DNA of 40,025 bases from Perkinsus olseni (Eukaryota > Perkinsozoa > Perkinsida), in contig JABANN010000316.1 of the NCBI GenBank assembly GCA_013115125.1, positions 1 through 40,025 on the forward strand, given 5' to 3'. Position numbers and translations under genes: made by a program. Under the pieces are notes generated by a model. That model was given only the letters and a program-made list of their open reading frames with translations, searched no databases and had not been told where the DNA came from. Positions 9,361 to 20,640 of this stretch are shown piece by piece. Numbering within the stretch: position 1 is the first letter of the stretch; each line of letters begins with the position of its first letter.

Positions 9361-10340
9361 CTACTCGCTGAACTGGCTCACCATGGAATCGGGAGGAGGG
9401 GGCTGCCACCCTTGAGGTCCGCCAGCCTTGACAGCCTCTTCTAACCTCTTGTAGTACGCATCACACAATTCCTCATAGGACCCGAACTGCCGGACAAGAT
9501 CGATAATAGCCGAGCATAATTTTTGCACTTCGTCCAGCGGAGGCTTGCTCATATCGACACCGAAGTTTGACTTCGTCCTAATCATAGCAGCGCGGGCTTC
9601 CTCCATCAGATTGTAGAAAGTCGAAGGATGCAACATTTTGAGGGGATCTTCGCTAGCATCTCCACCAACGACATCATAAGGGAAATTGTAGCGGGAGCCG
9701 TTGTTGCCAGGCAAGTAGTAGTCTGGCAAGGCGTTGTCCTTGTACCTGTGACATGAACGGAATCCAGTATCAGACACTTGCCAGCACCTCCCTCACCGAG
9801 CGAAGAACTCTGGTCGCTGACCAGTCGCTGGGCAGCGGATACACCGCGTGGACATTGACGTTTTGTCGGCGCGTATGTCGAACCATTTGTGGTAGTGTAT
9901 TCCATCTCTCTGCATGTTTCGAAAGGAGCAGAAGGTCGTGTTAGTATCGACCGAGAACCACTGCCTTTTATCCTGTGGAGGGTAGTCCTGAAGATAACAA
10001 TAAAGACCACCTATCATTAGCTTCGCAATACTGAGGCCCAACCCTTGAAGCTAGGTGGGAGTCAAAAATTCAACTCGCCGATAATATCATCAGAACCTCC
10101 GACTCACGTTCATACTATCGAAATCGGATATGCGAAAAATGACGAGCGGTTCGTTAGCGAACATTCGTTGAACCGCTGGAGACATACGCAGTTCGGCGGA
10201 ACATAGGCGAAGAGTCTTACTTCAATGGTAGGTTGAAGACGAGATGGAGTGGGGCCGCCGATGGCACCAGTGAGGAGCAAGTGTGAAGCTATTGTGGCAG
10301 CAGCTGAAACTCTGATGATGAGTTGTCTTGGCAGCAGCAT
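9361..10340 (-). CDS. Secreted orphan protein, 3 exons, 231 aa
   Basis: Exons 10221-10340, 9797-9987 and 9361-9745 join in phase (696 nt in total). The start ATG at 10340 opens a signal-peptide-like sequence (MLLPRQLIIRV, then an Ala/Leu-rich core). The middle exon is Cys- and aromatic-rich (RQWFSVDTNTTFC, KWFDIRADK, RCIRCPATGQR). The last exon is Tyr-rich at first (LPDYYLPGNNGSRYNFPYD), then helical with a Pro-rich tail. I do not recognise the family. The two introns (233 and 51 nt) have normal GT-AG ends and none of the families A-E, in contrast with genes outside this block. Confidence 0.78.
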
Positions 10341-12438
10341 GGGACCTAGGATTAACTCAACTGCTGCGTAGGGGTATCGAAGGTCGAATGCTGTAGAACG
10401 AGGCCGTTGCACAGCCATTGTGTAGCATACTGTACTCTACGCGATGATTTGGAATCATACTTGGAAGAATCTGAATCAATACGATTTGACAGACCCTATC
10501 ATGTCTTGATGACGCGGGAAAAACAACACCCGAAGGAATGTCATCTCGCTCGCCTTGTTGGCACTTCCGGGAAGTGGCCCCCTGTTAGCATGATTGGAAG
10601 ATTCTGAGCACGAAAAAGCTGTGAGCCTATTTCTCGAGGGACCTCTGCCCTGCCTAGGGTCCACGCACTATCTCGTTGTAGTAGGACACACTGAAGCGCA
10701 TAAGTGAGCGTAAATGTCGAGCGCCACAGAGGTGGATTGGGTCCTTACGCCGTAAGGCTCACAGGCCGGACAAGATATGAAGCAGATGAGCGAATGGGGG
10801 TCATTGGAGTTGAACACATTTTTCATCCTTTCTTAAGTGATGGAAAATATTTTTGGTGCACGCGGAAAAGACAAGATCGTGAGTTACTGCAAGTCTCCGC
10901 TCCTGCGCACGGGGGAATTTCCGGCAGTGAATTCACCGCGCAGTCGAGAGTCTCGACTGCGCCGTTATTACGCCACCGATGACTCGCCGAATCCTCAGAG
11001 AAGTGACCCTTCATTTGTACTGCGCCCACCCCTCACTTTCCATACAGTATCTTCAGGCGTTCCCGTAAGCTTCATATTCCATTGCCCGCTTCCATTCAAG
11101 ACGAAAGGAAATTTGTTTTAAGTGGGTCCTTCTCGATGTATCTCATTGAAAGCGCGCCCGACTCAACCATGTATCGTTTTAACGCTGTTATCATCGACCT
11201 CTGCATCGTCGCTCGATGAAGGCTGCGTTTTCTTAGAGCGAAACACTATCCAGGCGCAGCATCCCCGGTCCACTGGCAGTAGACCACTGTCAGAGGCTCG
11301 CGCTCCGTTGATTGTCGAGTCTCAGGAGGGTCCTTCAACGAGCGTAGTTGATACTTTGCTCATCAGTAAAAGCCACTCTGCCCGTCAGACTTTCATCATG
11401 ACACGAGGAAGCCTCTCAAGTCACGCTCAGTGTCCTAAGGTGTTTCCTGCCACTTGAAGGCCTCCTGAAAATGACTCCAACTTCTGTCGCCAAGGATGCA
11501 GAGGACTTTTCAGTTGTGTAGCTCATACCGTGACAGACTGTCGCATCGTATCCATCGTTCTCATGCTGACTTCGTTGTTCTGCTCTACATTCGCAACGCT
11601 GACGCTTCACTTGGTGGAAGGGATATTAAAAGGGAGTCCAACGCATGACCCTCCAGTCACTTCGAAGGTGAGTCTCTCATTCGATGTTGATGAAGATTCT
11701 CAATCGAAACTCTGTTATCATCTCGCAGGCCGCGGGTACCTGAGCAGCATGCAACCACATATGTAGCCGACTTCTATGATGAACGTTCTGAAGTTGATAA
11801 GGAGCATGTGATGTCACTCAAGCTGTGAGCGTCTGAGCTGCTCAGATGCTGCATCTGACCATTCCTTTCAGTGTGCTGTTGGTTGTGATGCTGAAGGACG
11901 CGTGAACTGTATCGTCTGGGATCTGACCAACTCGACGTGATGAGCTAGTCTTCTCCTTTCACTGGCCATGCGGGCTAATCGCTCTTAGGTGCCTTGCCAT
12001 TTCCGAACCCGTCACGCTCGTAGCTCAAGTTTTTCTCCTCGTCTGCGACTGAAGATGGACGCCATTGGAGAAGCCACTCTCACGGATGTGAAGACATGCG
12101 ACTAGAGTTCTTGCATCGTTACTTCTCCAATACGTCATTTTACTCCGGGAGAAGCCTATATGAAAAGGCACAATTTGTGCGTCATCGCTAGTGGTTGCTT
12201 TTGTCACCAGCTTTGTATTTAATAGCTACAGTGGGTTACATGGGTCAATCTCGATACACCTGTACCCGGACAGCATCTTCGAATCACAAGATTGTCCCTG
12301 GCCCTTGATCGCTACTTCCCGTAAGGAGTCAGTGTCTACCGGTGTATGTCGCTCCACTATTGTGTACCACACTCGTTTCCCTCTCGGCTCTGCTGCTGCC
12401 GCCCACAGTAGGCGATACTTTCTTGTATCGAGGATCGA
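10341..12438. other. Gene-poor stretch, no confident gene
   Basis: Only scattered short open frames are seen, the best being about 10420-10607. A perfect hairpin lies at 10938-10962 (12-bp arms, 1-nt loop). I see no family A or B copy and no clear transposon ends. Confidence 0.6.
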
Positions 12439-12882
12439 TTGAGGGAATTGGAAGAGGGTGCGGACCAGGTCGTTCCCGACCCGACCAGACTCTCTGACAA
12501 ACCCTACATGGTTGAGATGTGCGATAAGCGATTAGGAAATTACGTGAAGTATATAGCACAGAAGGAGGATGTCCCAGAGGCCGACCTCGTGAGTCATGAG
12601 GTGTTCAGGACTCTTTATAGTGATAATAGATCTGCGGGCGTGGTAATGTGGCTCCTAACAGGCAAGGTACACCCCAGAAAGCCGGATAACCTAGACCACT
12701 GGCGTGGACCATACTCTGTACTTCATTATAAAGATTACTACAAAAAACGTTATGCCTGGAGGGCTGATTACGATGACATGTATGAACTGTCTAATTTTTT
12801 TCTTAAACGCTCTGAGATAATCAAAATGGCTGTTCATGATGACACGCGAATTTGGACGCGACTACGCGACTCAGATTGCTGA
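12439..12882 (+). CDS. Orphan ORF, about 147 codons, probably an internal or last exon
   Basis: The open frame has protein-like composition, e.g. VVPDPTRLSDKPYMVEM, RKPDNLDHWRGPYSVLHY and KDYYKKRYAWRADYDDMY, rich in Asp, Tyr and Trp. The first ATG is at 12508, but protein-like sequence starts earlier, so an upstream exon joining near 12430 is likely. After the stop the next frame (12836-13096) also looks protein-like, so this may be a decayed copy or miss a 3' exon. I do not recognise the family. Confidence 0.5.
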   Translation: MRELEEGADQVVPDPTRLSDKPYMVEMCDKRLGNYVKYIAQKEDVPEADLVSHEVFRTLYSDNRSAGVVMWLLTGKVHPRKPDNLDHWRGPYSVLHYKDYYKKRYAWRADYDDMYELSNFFLKRSEIIKMAVHDDTRIWTRLRDSDC

Positions 12883-15658
12883 TTCCCGCCAGTACTCCAT
12901 GGAACGTTGTTTGCGAAGCTGTTTGTTGTTGATGTTACCACAAGACCCTCCGATCATTGTGTTACCGAGTCCCAAGGGACAACTGATCATATTCTTTCCA
13001 GTCATTGAAGACCTCCGGAGGTACATTGGTCCTCAGTGGGACGCCTCAGTGCTCTGCAAGCTTGCACGGCACCTAAGTCTATGCCGCACACTATGAGCGG
13101 AGCTTACACTAAAATCGGGCCTGTCCAAGCATATCACCGCTCAAAAGGCAGTTCCAAACACGAGTCGTCAACGTACCAGAGCCTGCTGCCAAACGGGGCT
13201 GCGTTGCTATCCAGGACAACCAGAAACCCGAACCGCTACACAAGACTGGGCTCACGGTCCGACAGTGACGGATCAGCGGCAAACTCGTCATTTTAAAGCG
13301 GCAATAGGTAGCCTGTGAAAATGGAGGATACGTTATCCCCGGTTCTCGAGTCACAACCTGGCTGCGTAGGTTCTATCGCCGATAGGCCATCAGTGATGGC
13401 CTCAGAGTCTCTTCACCTTGTCGTTGCGCTACTGTACGAGACTTGTGTAGTTTAGAATGGTGCAAACGTGGCCCGTAACGCGCTCGAGCACGTGGCTACT
13501 AGCCACTGGCTAGTTACCTCAAGCTGTGCTTCAGCTATGTACTGTCAGTACAGACTTTCAGGCTTTCAGATCAGTACAGTACTGATATGGTTTGTATTCG
13601 GGTTTGAGCAAATAGTCGACTTTCCTCGCCTGCCCGACGACGCCTGCTATGTCCTGCAGTTTATGTCGAGGGTGATGTCGAGTGAGGTGAAACTGAACTG
13701 CCGCTAGGGTAGCGTTACCTCTCTCAGAGCGCAAAGCTGAGGTGAAGTGCGCGAAGCACGCCGACCAGCGAACGTTCTCCATCGGCCGTGTTGATTCTCA
13801 GGGCTTGTGCATTTGTTCTCTATCGCATTTTGTTAGCTGGGACTAAGTGTAGGCCGGGTGAGGTTCGAGGCGAGGAGAAGTTTGCAGAGGTAAACGCCGA
13901 GGAGCCTGCAAAGCACTCGAAAAGTGGCGTGCTTGTATCATACGAGTTGGATGCAATCGTGTTTTAGTCACGTCTGGAGATAAACGAAGTGGTAGCAAAT
14001 TGCTACTAGCCATGCCATGAAAGAATGTTGGACTGGTATGCTTGACCGAGGCTGTGCCCTTCCACTGTGAAGCAGTGGGAGGGGGGTTCCGTACCACGAC
14101 GTGTAGGGGTATCCGTTAGTCGGCTTCCGGACCTAATCTCCCCAGTCGATGGCGATTATGGCTAGCATAGCATGAAAAGAAAAGGAGCTCAGTGGATGGC
14201 ATTCACTGAATGCTGAGATCCATCGTTGGGGGGGAGATTAGAGTGCAAGTTGGAGCGTGCAGTTCTATGGCCTCTGGAAAGCATGCGTGATAGACGGATA
14301 CGGGGGTACACGTTGAGGATAGTATGCTAATCGAACATGAAAGCTGAGGTCACCACCAGCTTGGTATGACAAAAGACGGGGGATGAAGAAAGCGAATGAA
14401 TGCTGGGGTAGAACGAGTTGGAAGCTAGCGCAGAAGTAAGGAACGCTGTTCCTTACTTCTGTTCCTGGAACAGGGCTCGAGTAGATCGAAGGAAAAGCAG
14501 AGAACGGGAAGGAGATGGAGGATCGACTCATGGATCAGTGCGAGGATTGCGGACCGCACTTTGCGGTGATTCGTGGGCGACAAGCTCGAGTTCCACCCGG
14601 TGGGAAGCTAGAATCAGCTTCCCTTCGGGTCAAGCCCGGGGCGTCTGAGGTCAGAGAAGCGTAGTCTGGGGATGGCCGGTGTTTTCGTTGCCGTTGAGTA
14701 GTTGAGCCCTTAGATAAACCCGAACTGCGCCGCGTCGGAAGCCAAATCGTAGAGGGAGAGAGTGAATATGTCATCGAAACCTTCTAGAAATCTCGGCACG
14801 CTACGATAATTGTCTATGTAGGTGATGCCTGACAACTCCCGCGATTGGATCCGGCAAGCCGGCCTCAGATGAAGAGTTTTGGGTTCTTGATTCTGATGAT
14901 GGGCGCCAAGGTAAGCGACAAAGCAGAGCGAGTACTTCGAACTCCGACCAGCAATGCCGCCACTGTAGGGGCGCTATAGTTTTTCCAATTTGTAAGAGAC
15001 TATAGCCAATCGCCCATAGACGCGCTCTTGAACGAGGTCTCAAGCTTATCAACATTGCCACAGGATATGCCGCCCTGGCGACTTGTAAGTCGAGTCCATA
15101 ACGACGACAAAACCGGCGCTATAGACTTCACTTACTCCGTTTCCAACTGAATGACGTGCTGTAAGATATGGATAATATGAGGTGGTCACCACCGGGTGGT
15201 GGATTTGTGGGTGATGCAAAAAATCCTGTGGGGTTCGTCCAGCACCTTACCTCACGACCTGTAAGTTACGACCGTGTCATCCTATGAAGGGACAGGCCGA
15301 ACTCTAAAGCCAAGCTATCGGTGCACTAAATGCTGAACGAGCTGGGCAACCATCAATCAGCAATTTTGGAGCTTTGCCAGATGAAGTGATAGCTATGTCT
15401 GTAACGGCTCTAATGCGAGTCGAGGGGCGCGATATCTGCAAATGAGTTCAACTCATTGAGTTGAGTATCGAGACAGAGACAGAGCAAGAACGTGCTGTGA
15501 GAGAGTTCCAGCTTGGACATGAGATATGGAGTCTGGTGTAGTATTTTTCAATAACGGTGCACTGCTCATATCTCTCAAGTCAGACTTTCTTGCGCTGACC
15601 AGACTCACGGACAGATGTTCTAAGGTCGTCGTTTCGTCTACTGCGAGCTGCGACCTAC
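12883..15658. other. Gene-poor stretch rich in perfect hairpins
   Basis: Possible coding remnants lie at 12890-13296, including a Ser/Asn-rich frame. The rest has no convincing gene. Several perfect hairpins occur: adjacent CTATCG-ccg-ATAG-type and GGCCATC-agt-GATGGCC hairpins at about 13372-13402, 14431-14461 (14-bp arms) and 14602-14623 (8-bp arms). Confidence 0.6.
14431..14461. repeat. Perfect hairpin, 14-bp arms, 3-nt loop
   Basis: The arm CAGAAGTAAGGAAC is followed by gct and its exact complement. A smaller palindrome, GTTCCTGGAAC, begins at 14461. No flanking T-run suggests a terminator. Confidence 0.9.
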
Positions 15659-16208
15659 CTCGTTTTTTGAATTTCTATAGGCAACGTCGAGCTTCTTCAC
15701 GATGCCAAAATCATTTTTGTCACCGAAGTACTCCTGCACTGCTGCCAGGGTCTCATTCTCATCGATGAACGCCAGTAGGGCGTAGCGACGACCCTCTCTA
15801 GACGTCAAAAACCGAACGTCTCCGGCCACAACAAGTCCTGCACTTGCACGGTCCGCCTTATCTACCTATCGGTCCGTCATCATTATGGCTATAGAAAACC
15901 CTTTGACACAGGCATTGCCTGGCAGGCAAGCGAGTCTCGGTAAGGGCTAGGGCCACTCCTAAACTCGGAAGTACAGATGTTTCTCTCACCAATTGCATCC
16001 TACCGCGAAGGACTCGATCAGGAGCCGCTAATTCCTGCCTGACAGCTGCTAGCTCTTTCCTAAAATCACAGATATAGTCAGTCCCTTTCGGACCGAAAGT
16101 TTCGGAAGGGCTCACCCTCGGCCAATGAACTTCGTGCACATTTTCGACAGCGTTAGAATTATCATGAAAGCACAAGGAATCACAATCACGCTTGTTCATC
16201 CAAGCCAT
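15659..16208 (-). CDS. Orphan gene, two tentative exons
   Basis: A first open frame from ATG 16208 includes FRKELAAVRQELAAP, probably helical. A second exon, 15659-15865, reads GLVVAGDVRFLTSREG and LLAFIDENETLAAVQEYFG and ends at a good GAG|GTAGGT donor. The frames join in phase if a 34-nt intron (15866-15899, GTTTTC..ATAG) is removed. The 3' exons are not found. The family is not recognised. It could be a degraded copy, since it lies in the hairpin-rich block. Confidence 0.45.
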
Positions 16209-16249
16209 AATACTGAGAAAACCTACGTGTGGTTCGCACGGTGTGGTGG

Positions 16250-16336
16250 CCTACCACACCTAAGGTGTGGTACCACACCTGGCCGCCCTAAGGGCGGGTC
16301 GAGTCCCGAGGCATTGCCTCAGAGGCAAGGTCTTGG
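16250..16336. repeat. Cluster of short palindromes
   Basis: Consecutive self-complementary words occur here: ACCACACCTAAGGTGTGGT, GGTGTGGTACCACACC, CCGCCCTAAGGGCGG and GAGGCATTGCCTC. Three or four palindromes in under 90 bp is far beyond chance for this composition by eye. Confidence 0.8.
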
Positions 16337-16541
16337 TATTTTAATTGCTGAACGAGTTGTGCGATCATCAATGAGAAGCGACGCTGCTATGCCAAATGAA
16401 GCAATGAGAAGCTGCTAGCTCCTCCCCGTCCTCTACACCGTAGAATCTATGGAAAGGATCGCATTGGAAACCTCGCCCGTAGTGTCATGGCCATAGAAAA
16501 CATTATGGGCCCCGGACTCCGGTGCCCCGCGCTGAGGTTGA

Positions 16542-16775
16542 ATGCCCAGACAGCCGACCTTCATCCTAAAATTTTTCCTCATTTGCTCTCTGCCTCTTCT
16601 AATCATAGCATTCTCGGCCGTGGGGCAACGATATCCAGCAATCTTCAGAAGTCATAGGGGCATAAAGATTGAATGTATCCACCCTGAACTCCAGAATCTG
16701 AAGTCCTCCATTCATGTCTGGAACCTTCAGGCACTGGGATCACCACAGAGTCCACCTGAAGAAAGGGAGTGCTGA
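16542..16775 (+). CDS. Possible small secreted protein or first exon
   Basis: The ATG opens a 77-aa frame whose N-terminus looks like a signal peptide: MPRQPTF, then hydrophobic ILKFFLICSLPLLIIAFSA. The rest (residues 29-77) has no recognisable domain. It may be the first exon of a longer gene. The call rests only on the signal-peptide-like start. Confidence 0.35.
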   Translation: MPRQPTFILKFFLICSLPLLIIAFSAVGQRYPAIFRSHRGIKIECIHPELQNLKSSIHVWNLQALGSPQSPPEEREC

Positions 16776-16845
16776 CGCAGGTCACTCACCACTATATATA
16801 GAGGCGAGATGCTTAGCACGTAGGAGGTGATGGTAATAGCGGAAG

Positions 16846-16905
16846 TGGTAGAGCTCCCAGCTTGTATGATGATAGCCGCGCGTTCGAATCCTGGCAGTGG
16901 CAAAG
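16846..16905 (+). repeat. tRNA-like (SINE) unit with A and B boxes
   Basis: An A-box-like AGTGGTAGAGCTC is followed about 45 nt later by the B-box GCGTTCGAATCC. The D and anticodon stems do not pair properly, so this is not a functional tRNA gene. It resembles the SINE-derived segment in the Vti1 intron (GTAGTGGTAGAAT). Confidence 0.65.
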
Positions 16906-16979
16906 GTGGCAGAGTCGAAAGCGGTGGAGCCGGCGGCCCAGCCTCCGGCGCGGCGTCACATATGTCTAAAAGTAGCCGC

Positions 16980-17600
16980 TACTTAGTAGCGCACGAAAAG
17001 CCCTGGACGAAAGAAGCGGAGTTAGAGCATGATTGGACGAGACGGCGTGGATGAAAGAATCAAGTACGTAAGACCCGTGAACGAAAGAGGTGTGTATGAA
17101 AGAGGATGGACGGAAGTAACATTGAAGAAACAAGCGGGATGAACCCTAGTTACTGGGGCCTAGTAGGGTTACCCTACCGTGGCCACTCGCCGAGTGGCCG
17201 GGGGAATACCCTTCCATCTCTATAGGATCGTGACGGACCTGAAGCGCCGGAAGGCCTTCAACCGTCTTATGAAGGCTATCATGGAGCATCTGGACGTCAC
17301 TGCTGCTACACAGCAAGACGTCCCACTGGATTAGCAAATGGAGCCAGCCACACTATAGGTGCGGTGGCAGTCTATAATTCAGAGGATGCCGCTTTTCTCT
17401 GGCGGCGGCAATCCGGAGGAAGGAAGACAGCAGACAGAAAGACGTGCCGATTATACCATGTACGAGTCATAGTCTGTGTACGAATATTATGTGTACGAGT
17501 CGTAAGTGTACGAAATGCCGATCTGCGGATCTGAGGGGTGAACGAGTATTCAGTTTACGAGTCGGGTACGAATTTCGTACTACGAAATGAAAGTGCGCGA
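16980..17600. repeat. Quasi-repetitive low-complexity tract
   Basis: Between about 17005 and 17120 the word GGACGAAAG and close variants (GGATGAAAG, GAACGAAAG, TATGAAAG) recur. From about 17460 to 17620 a second word, GTGTACGAGTC/GTACGAA, recurs six or more times with irregular spacing. Neither forms a clean tandem array. No gene is seen. Confidence 0.55.
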
Positions 17601-17796
17601 GTTTTTGGTGCACGAATCGTGACACACCCGTCGACGGACATCTAATGCACCGTGTGTGGCCTTCATTCTTCTCAGTCCCAACTCTCTGAAGCTTGCTACG
17701 ACGCTTTTGCGTTGTCTCTTGAGATCTGCTGTGATTCACAGTTGACTAACTTGATAACCTAGACACTCATCGTTAATCTTCCTCATTCTCTTCAGG

Positions 17797-17818
17797 CCGC
17801 AGCCGAATTTCGGCTGCC
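17797..17818. repeat. Perfect hairpin in gene-poor block
   Basis: CAGCCGAAATTTCGGCTG and flanking bases form a near loop-free palindrome. It belongs to the same class as the other perfect hairpins listed. Confidence 0.8.
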
Positions 17819-18308
17819 GACAAGTACCGTATGTTTATGGCCTACGACCCTGAGAAATCTCAGCCCTCTATCCTCCACGAGCTTCATACTATCCTCCTTC
17901 ATCGATCCTCCTGCTATGGAGGATACTTCCATCGATTTGGGGCCGGTAATGGGCGTTTGTGAAGGGGTAAGTCTGTGATATGTTGTCATGATTCTCTCAA
18001 GCCTTCATTCCCTTCAGGCCACTTCAATTCCCCGCTTCAGCGAAACTGCCGTGTCCTTCCCGCGGCGTCGTAGGAGTTGAGAGGTTCTCCGTAAAGCATA
18101 TACTTGATATGGTATAATTACTTTTCCCTGTCTTTTGACAAAAAAAAGGAAGTTTTTTTCATGACCATTTATTTCCATCATTGTCAGGTACCCTTTCATT
18201 TCCATCTCGATGAATATCGATGATTTCATTCCTTCAGCAGTTCTTCCGAAACCTATTCGGACGCAGCGTCCTGCGAGACTCACGGTACTTCAGAGTCTGA
18301 AGCTCAGA

Positions 18309-18431
18309 CGACACTGAAAGCAGCTTCGTGGTCGGCTTTTCTGATTGTTCCTCGGGCACCTCTTCGAGCGACACCGAAAGCAGCTTTGGGGTCGGCTCTT
18401 CTGGTTGCTCCTTGGGCTCGGCTTCGGGTAG
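18309..18431. repeat. Two-copy tandem duplication, about 60-bp period, Ser-rich in one frame
   Basis: Two adjacent units begin GACACTGAAAGCAGCTT and GACACCGAAAGCAGCTT, and both continue GGTCGGCT..TTCTG.TTG.TCC. The plus frame reads as a Ser/Gly/Asp-rich peptide (DTESSFGVGSSGCSLG) continuing to about 18540, and the minus frame as Glu/Pro-rich. It may be a low-complexity exon; no gene can be assigned. Confidence 0.6.
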
Positions 18432-18732
18432 CGACAGCTCTTTAGACAAGGATAGCTCTTCAAAGGAGGATTCTTCTTCAGACAAGGAGACCTTTAAAAG
18501 GTCACCTTTTCGGGCACTTTGTCAGACGAAACTGTTGATAGAAGCCCTGTCGCTGCTACTACTACTACCATTACCATAGAGCAGAATGGTGGCAACATTA
18601 ACATTGACTACTCTCTCCGTGGAGCCTCTCAAGTACCTACCAACAATAACGTAAAATTTGTTCCATACCTGGTTCCAATATTTCGATTTGTCCTACATTA
18701 GGTAACTCCCCCAACAGTGTTGAGGTGTTACC

Positions 18733-18765
18733 AGTGTGATGGTGTTGAGTCAACACCATCACACT
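18733..18765. repeat. Perfect hairpin, 16-bp arms, 1-nt loop
   Basis: The arm AGTGTGATGGTGTTGA is followed by g and its exact complement. It lies at the 5' end of the Helitron helicase remnant. Confidence 0.92.
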
Positions 18766-19144
18766 CTACCACTGCGAGTAGGTTTAGCGCATCAACTAAG
18801 TGCCCTACTTCTCAAGGATGGACCTAAGATCATCACCCCTACTCATGCTTCCACCGTGCATGGAGCTCACACTCTACATGATGGGCGCGGCGCATTCATT
18901 TTCATCGATGCTCCAGGAGGCACTGGCAAAACATATCTCTTAAATTTCATCATCCGTCATTTCAAAAGAGAAGGGTTGCAAACCCGTGCTACACCTTCAT
19001 CTGGTATAGCTGCGATACTATTTATCGGTGGTCGAACAGCTCATTCAGCATGAAGCTGCCAACACCTTGCCTCCAAGACTCAACCTGTTCCTTCACTCGT
19101 AGATGTCGTACAGGGAAGCTCATTCGTGCCGCGCCACTGCTTAT

Positions 19145-19213
19145 ATGGAACGAAGCACCTATGGCTCACGGCCCGTGACTCACGGGCCGTGAGCCATAGG
19201 TGCTTCGTTCCAT
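19145..19213. repeat. Long perfect hairpin, 34-bp arms, inside the helicase remnant
   Basis: Arms 19145-19178 and 19180-19213 are exact complements around one base. The left arm encodes the NEAPMAHG block of the helicase; the right arm is its inverted copy. It may be a true inverted duplication or a fold-back assembly artefact, since an N gap follows 150 bp on. Confidence 0.95.
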
Positions 19214-19214
19214 T

Positions 19215-19526
19215 AAAGACGTATTGAGAGATTCCAGGTCGTGGGCGGGGGGGGCGGGGGCGGGGGGGGCGGGGGGCGGGGGGGGGGAGAAAATATGATG
19301 TGTTACAAACCCCCCGTTTGGGGGTAAGGGAAAATTTTTTGAGGGGCGTTGAGGGGAATGNNNNNNNNNNCCCCCGCCAATACCCCCCCCCCCCCCCCTG
19401 CGCCCCCCGCCCCGCCCCCCCCGGCGCGGCCCCCATTGGTGCTTCTTAAAAAAAACCAGGAATTCCCCGCCCCCCGGCCGCCCCGGCGCCCCCGGGCCAC
19501 GACCTGGAATCACTCAATACGTCTTT
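19215..19526. other. Inverted arms flanking an N gap with G/C homopolymer sequence (suspect assembly)
   Basis: Arms 19215-19244 and 19497-19526 are inverted copies (29 of 30 bases). Between them lie G-runs, ten Ns at 19361-19370 and C-runs of very biased composition. This looks like a mis-assembled or low-quality patch rather than real sequence. Translations through it (Gly/Pro-rich) should be ignored. Confidence 0.85.
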
Positions 19527-20020
19527 AAAAGATCTCATGAGTAACAAACGCCCTTTTGGCGAGAAACTAATAATTCTAGCAGGCGATTTCAGGCAAATGG
19601 CTCCCGTCGTACGCCACGACAGTCGATGCGAAATCGTCAATGCTTCAAATGTAGATCCCAGCTATGGGATTACGTTTCAATTCACCGTCTTACAGTCAAC
19701 CTACGATGTTCACTCATTACGAATTCTTCTAATCAGGCCTCAATTGCAGAACATGTGTCATGGCTAACTTCCCTCCGTAATGCCATTACTGTAATGGCAC
19801 GCTACCTCCAGCGAGCCTTACCACTGCACGTCAAACAAACACAACACTCGCAAATTGTATAAACCTCCCTTCGAAACTAATTGTGGCTGAATACCTTACA
19901 GTCTCTCTTAAATTTTGTTCACAGTGGAATAGAACAACCACAAAATCACACTGGCAATTCCTGGTTCTATCATAGATGTATTCTCAGCACAACCGATGAT
20001 TTAATGGACTCCCTCAACTC

Positions 20021-20053
20021 TTCCTTGATCACTAAAGTCTAGTGATCAAGGAA
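20021..20053. repeat. Perfect hairpin, 14-bp arms, inside the helicase remnant
   Basis: TTCCTTGATCACTA, a 5-nt loop, then the exact complement. The left arm reads as helicase sequence (SSLIT), so the right arm looks like an added inverted copy. Confidence 0.9.
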
Positions 20054-20640
20054 CTACAGCCTGTAGTCTACAGGTTCCGCTGGAATTTATCAATTCTCCA
20101 ACACCGAATGGATTGCCACCTCATTCTACAGTTGAAAATAAACACGCGGCGTGTTACACGCCTATCATGCTTCTCCGCAATTTAGACCCAGCCAACGGGC
20201 ACTGTTATGGCATACGTTATATCATCAGGGAATCTATTGGCAGCCAACCTTAACTAATCAAGGCGGAAATTCTTGGTGGCGCGTATGCTAACAGATACAT
20301 TCTAATACCCAGGGTATCATTATGCCCGTCGGACACAGACTTGCCATTCACAATGAAACGGCGGCAATTTCCCATTCGTCCTCCACTATGTTGCACCACA
20401 AATAAATCTCAGGGGCCGACGTTAAAAAAGTAGGAATATACTCGCCACAACCGCCGCTTTCGCATGGTCATTTACACATAGGAGCTTCGGAGTTGGTGAC
20501 CCTCAAAATCTAAGATTTGCGGTCAAACTAGACCCATATGCTAAGCATAACACAAACACACCGACCAATGTGCTTACTACAAAGTTTGTAGTACAATTGT
20601 CGTCTACCCAGAATTATTAACCTGAGTTAGACAGTCTAGC

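Larger units (their letters stand above)
18766..20640 (+). mobile_element. Decayed Helitron-type (Pif1-like) helicase
   Basis: Blocks of a Helitron Rep-helicase appear in the right order but in several frames: Walker A APGGTGKTYLLNFI (about 18911), PSSGIAA and GGRTAHSA (about 18996-19050), APLLIWNEAPMAHG (about 19128), ILAGDFRQMAPVV (about 19570), SPTPNGLPPH (about 20095), IMLLRNLDPANG (about 20166), AEILGGAYANRYILIPRVSL (about 20262), TMKRRQFPIRPP (about 20355) and NKSQGPTLKK (about 20400). Numerous stops and frame changes plus inverted duplications interrupt it, so it is dead. I could not find the Rep domain or element ends (TC..CTRR). Helitrons move by rolling-circle replication. A host Pif1 gene is less likely given the KRRQFP and AGDFRQ wording. 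Confidence 0.82.

Noticed and set aside
16846-16905. A functional tRNA gene
   Set aside because: A and B boxes are present, but the D and anticodon stems do not pair and the acceptor ends do not match.
19080-19513. Gly/Pro-rich ORFs across the gap
   Set aside because: They come from G/C homopolymer sequence and Ns in a suspect assembly patch.
18742-20640. A host PIF1 helicase gene
   Set aside because: It is broken in many places, and the wording of its motifs fits Helitron helicases better than cellular PIF1.
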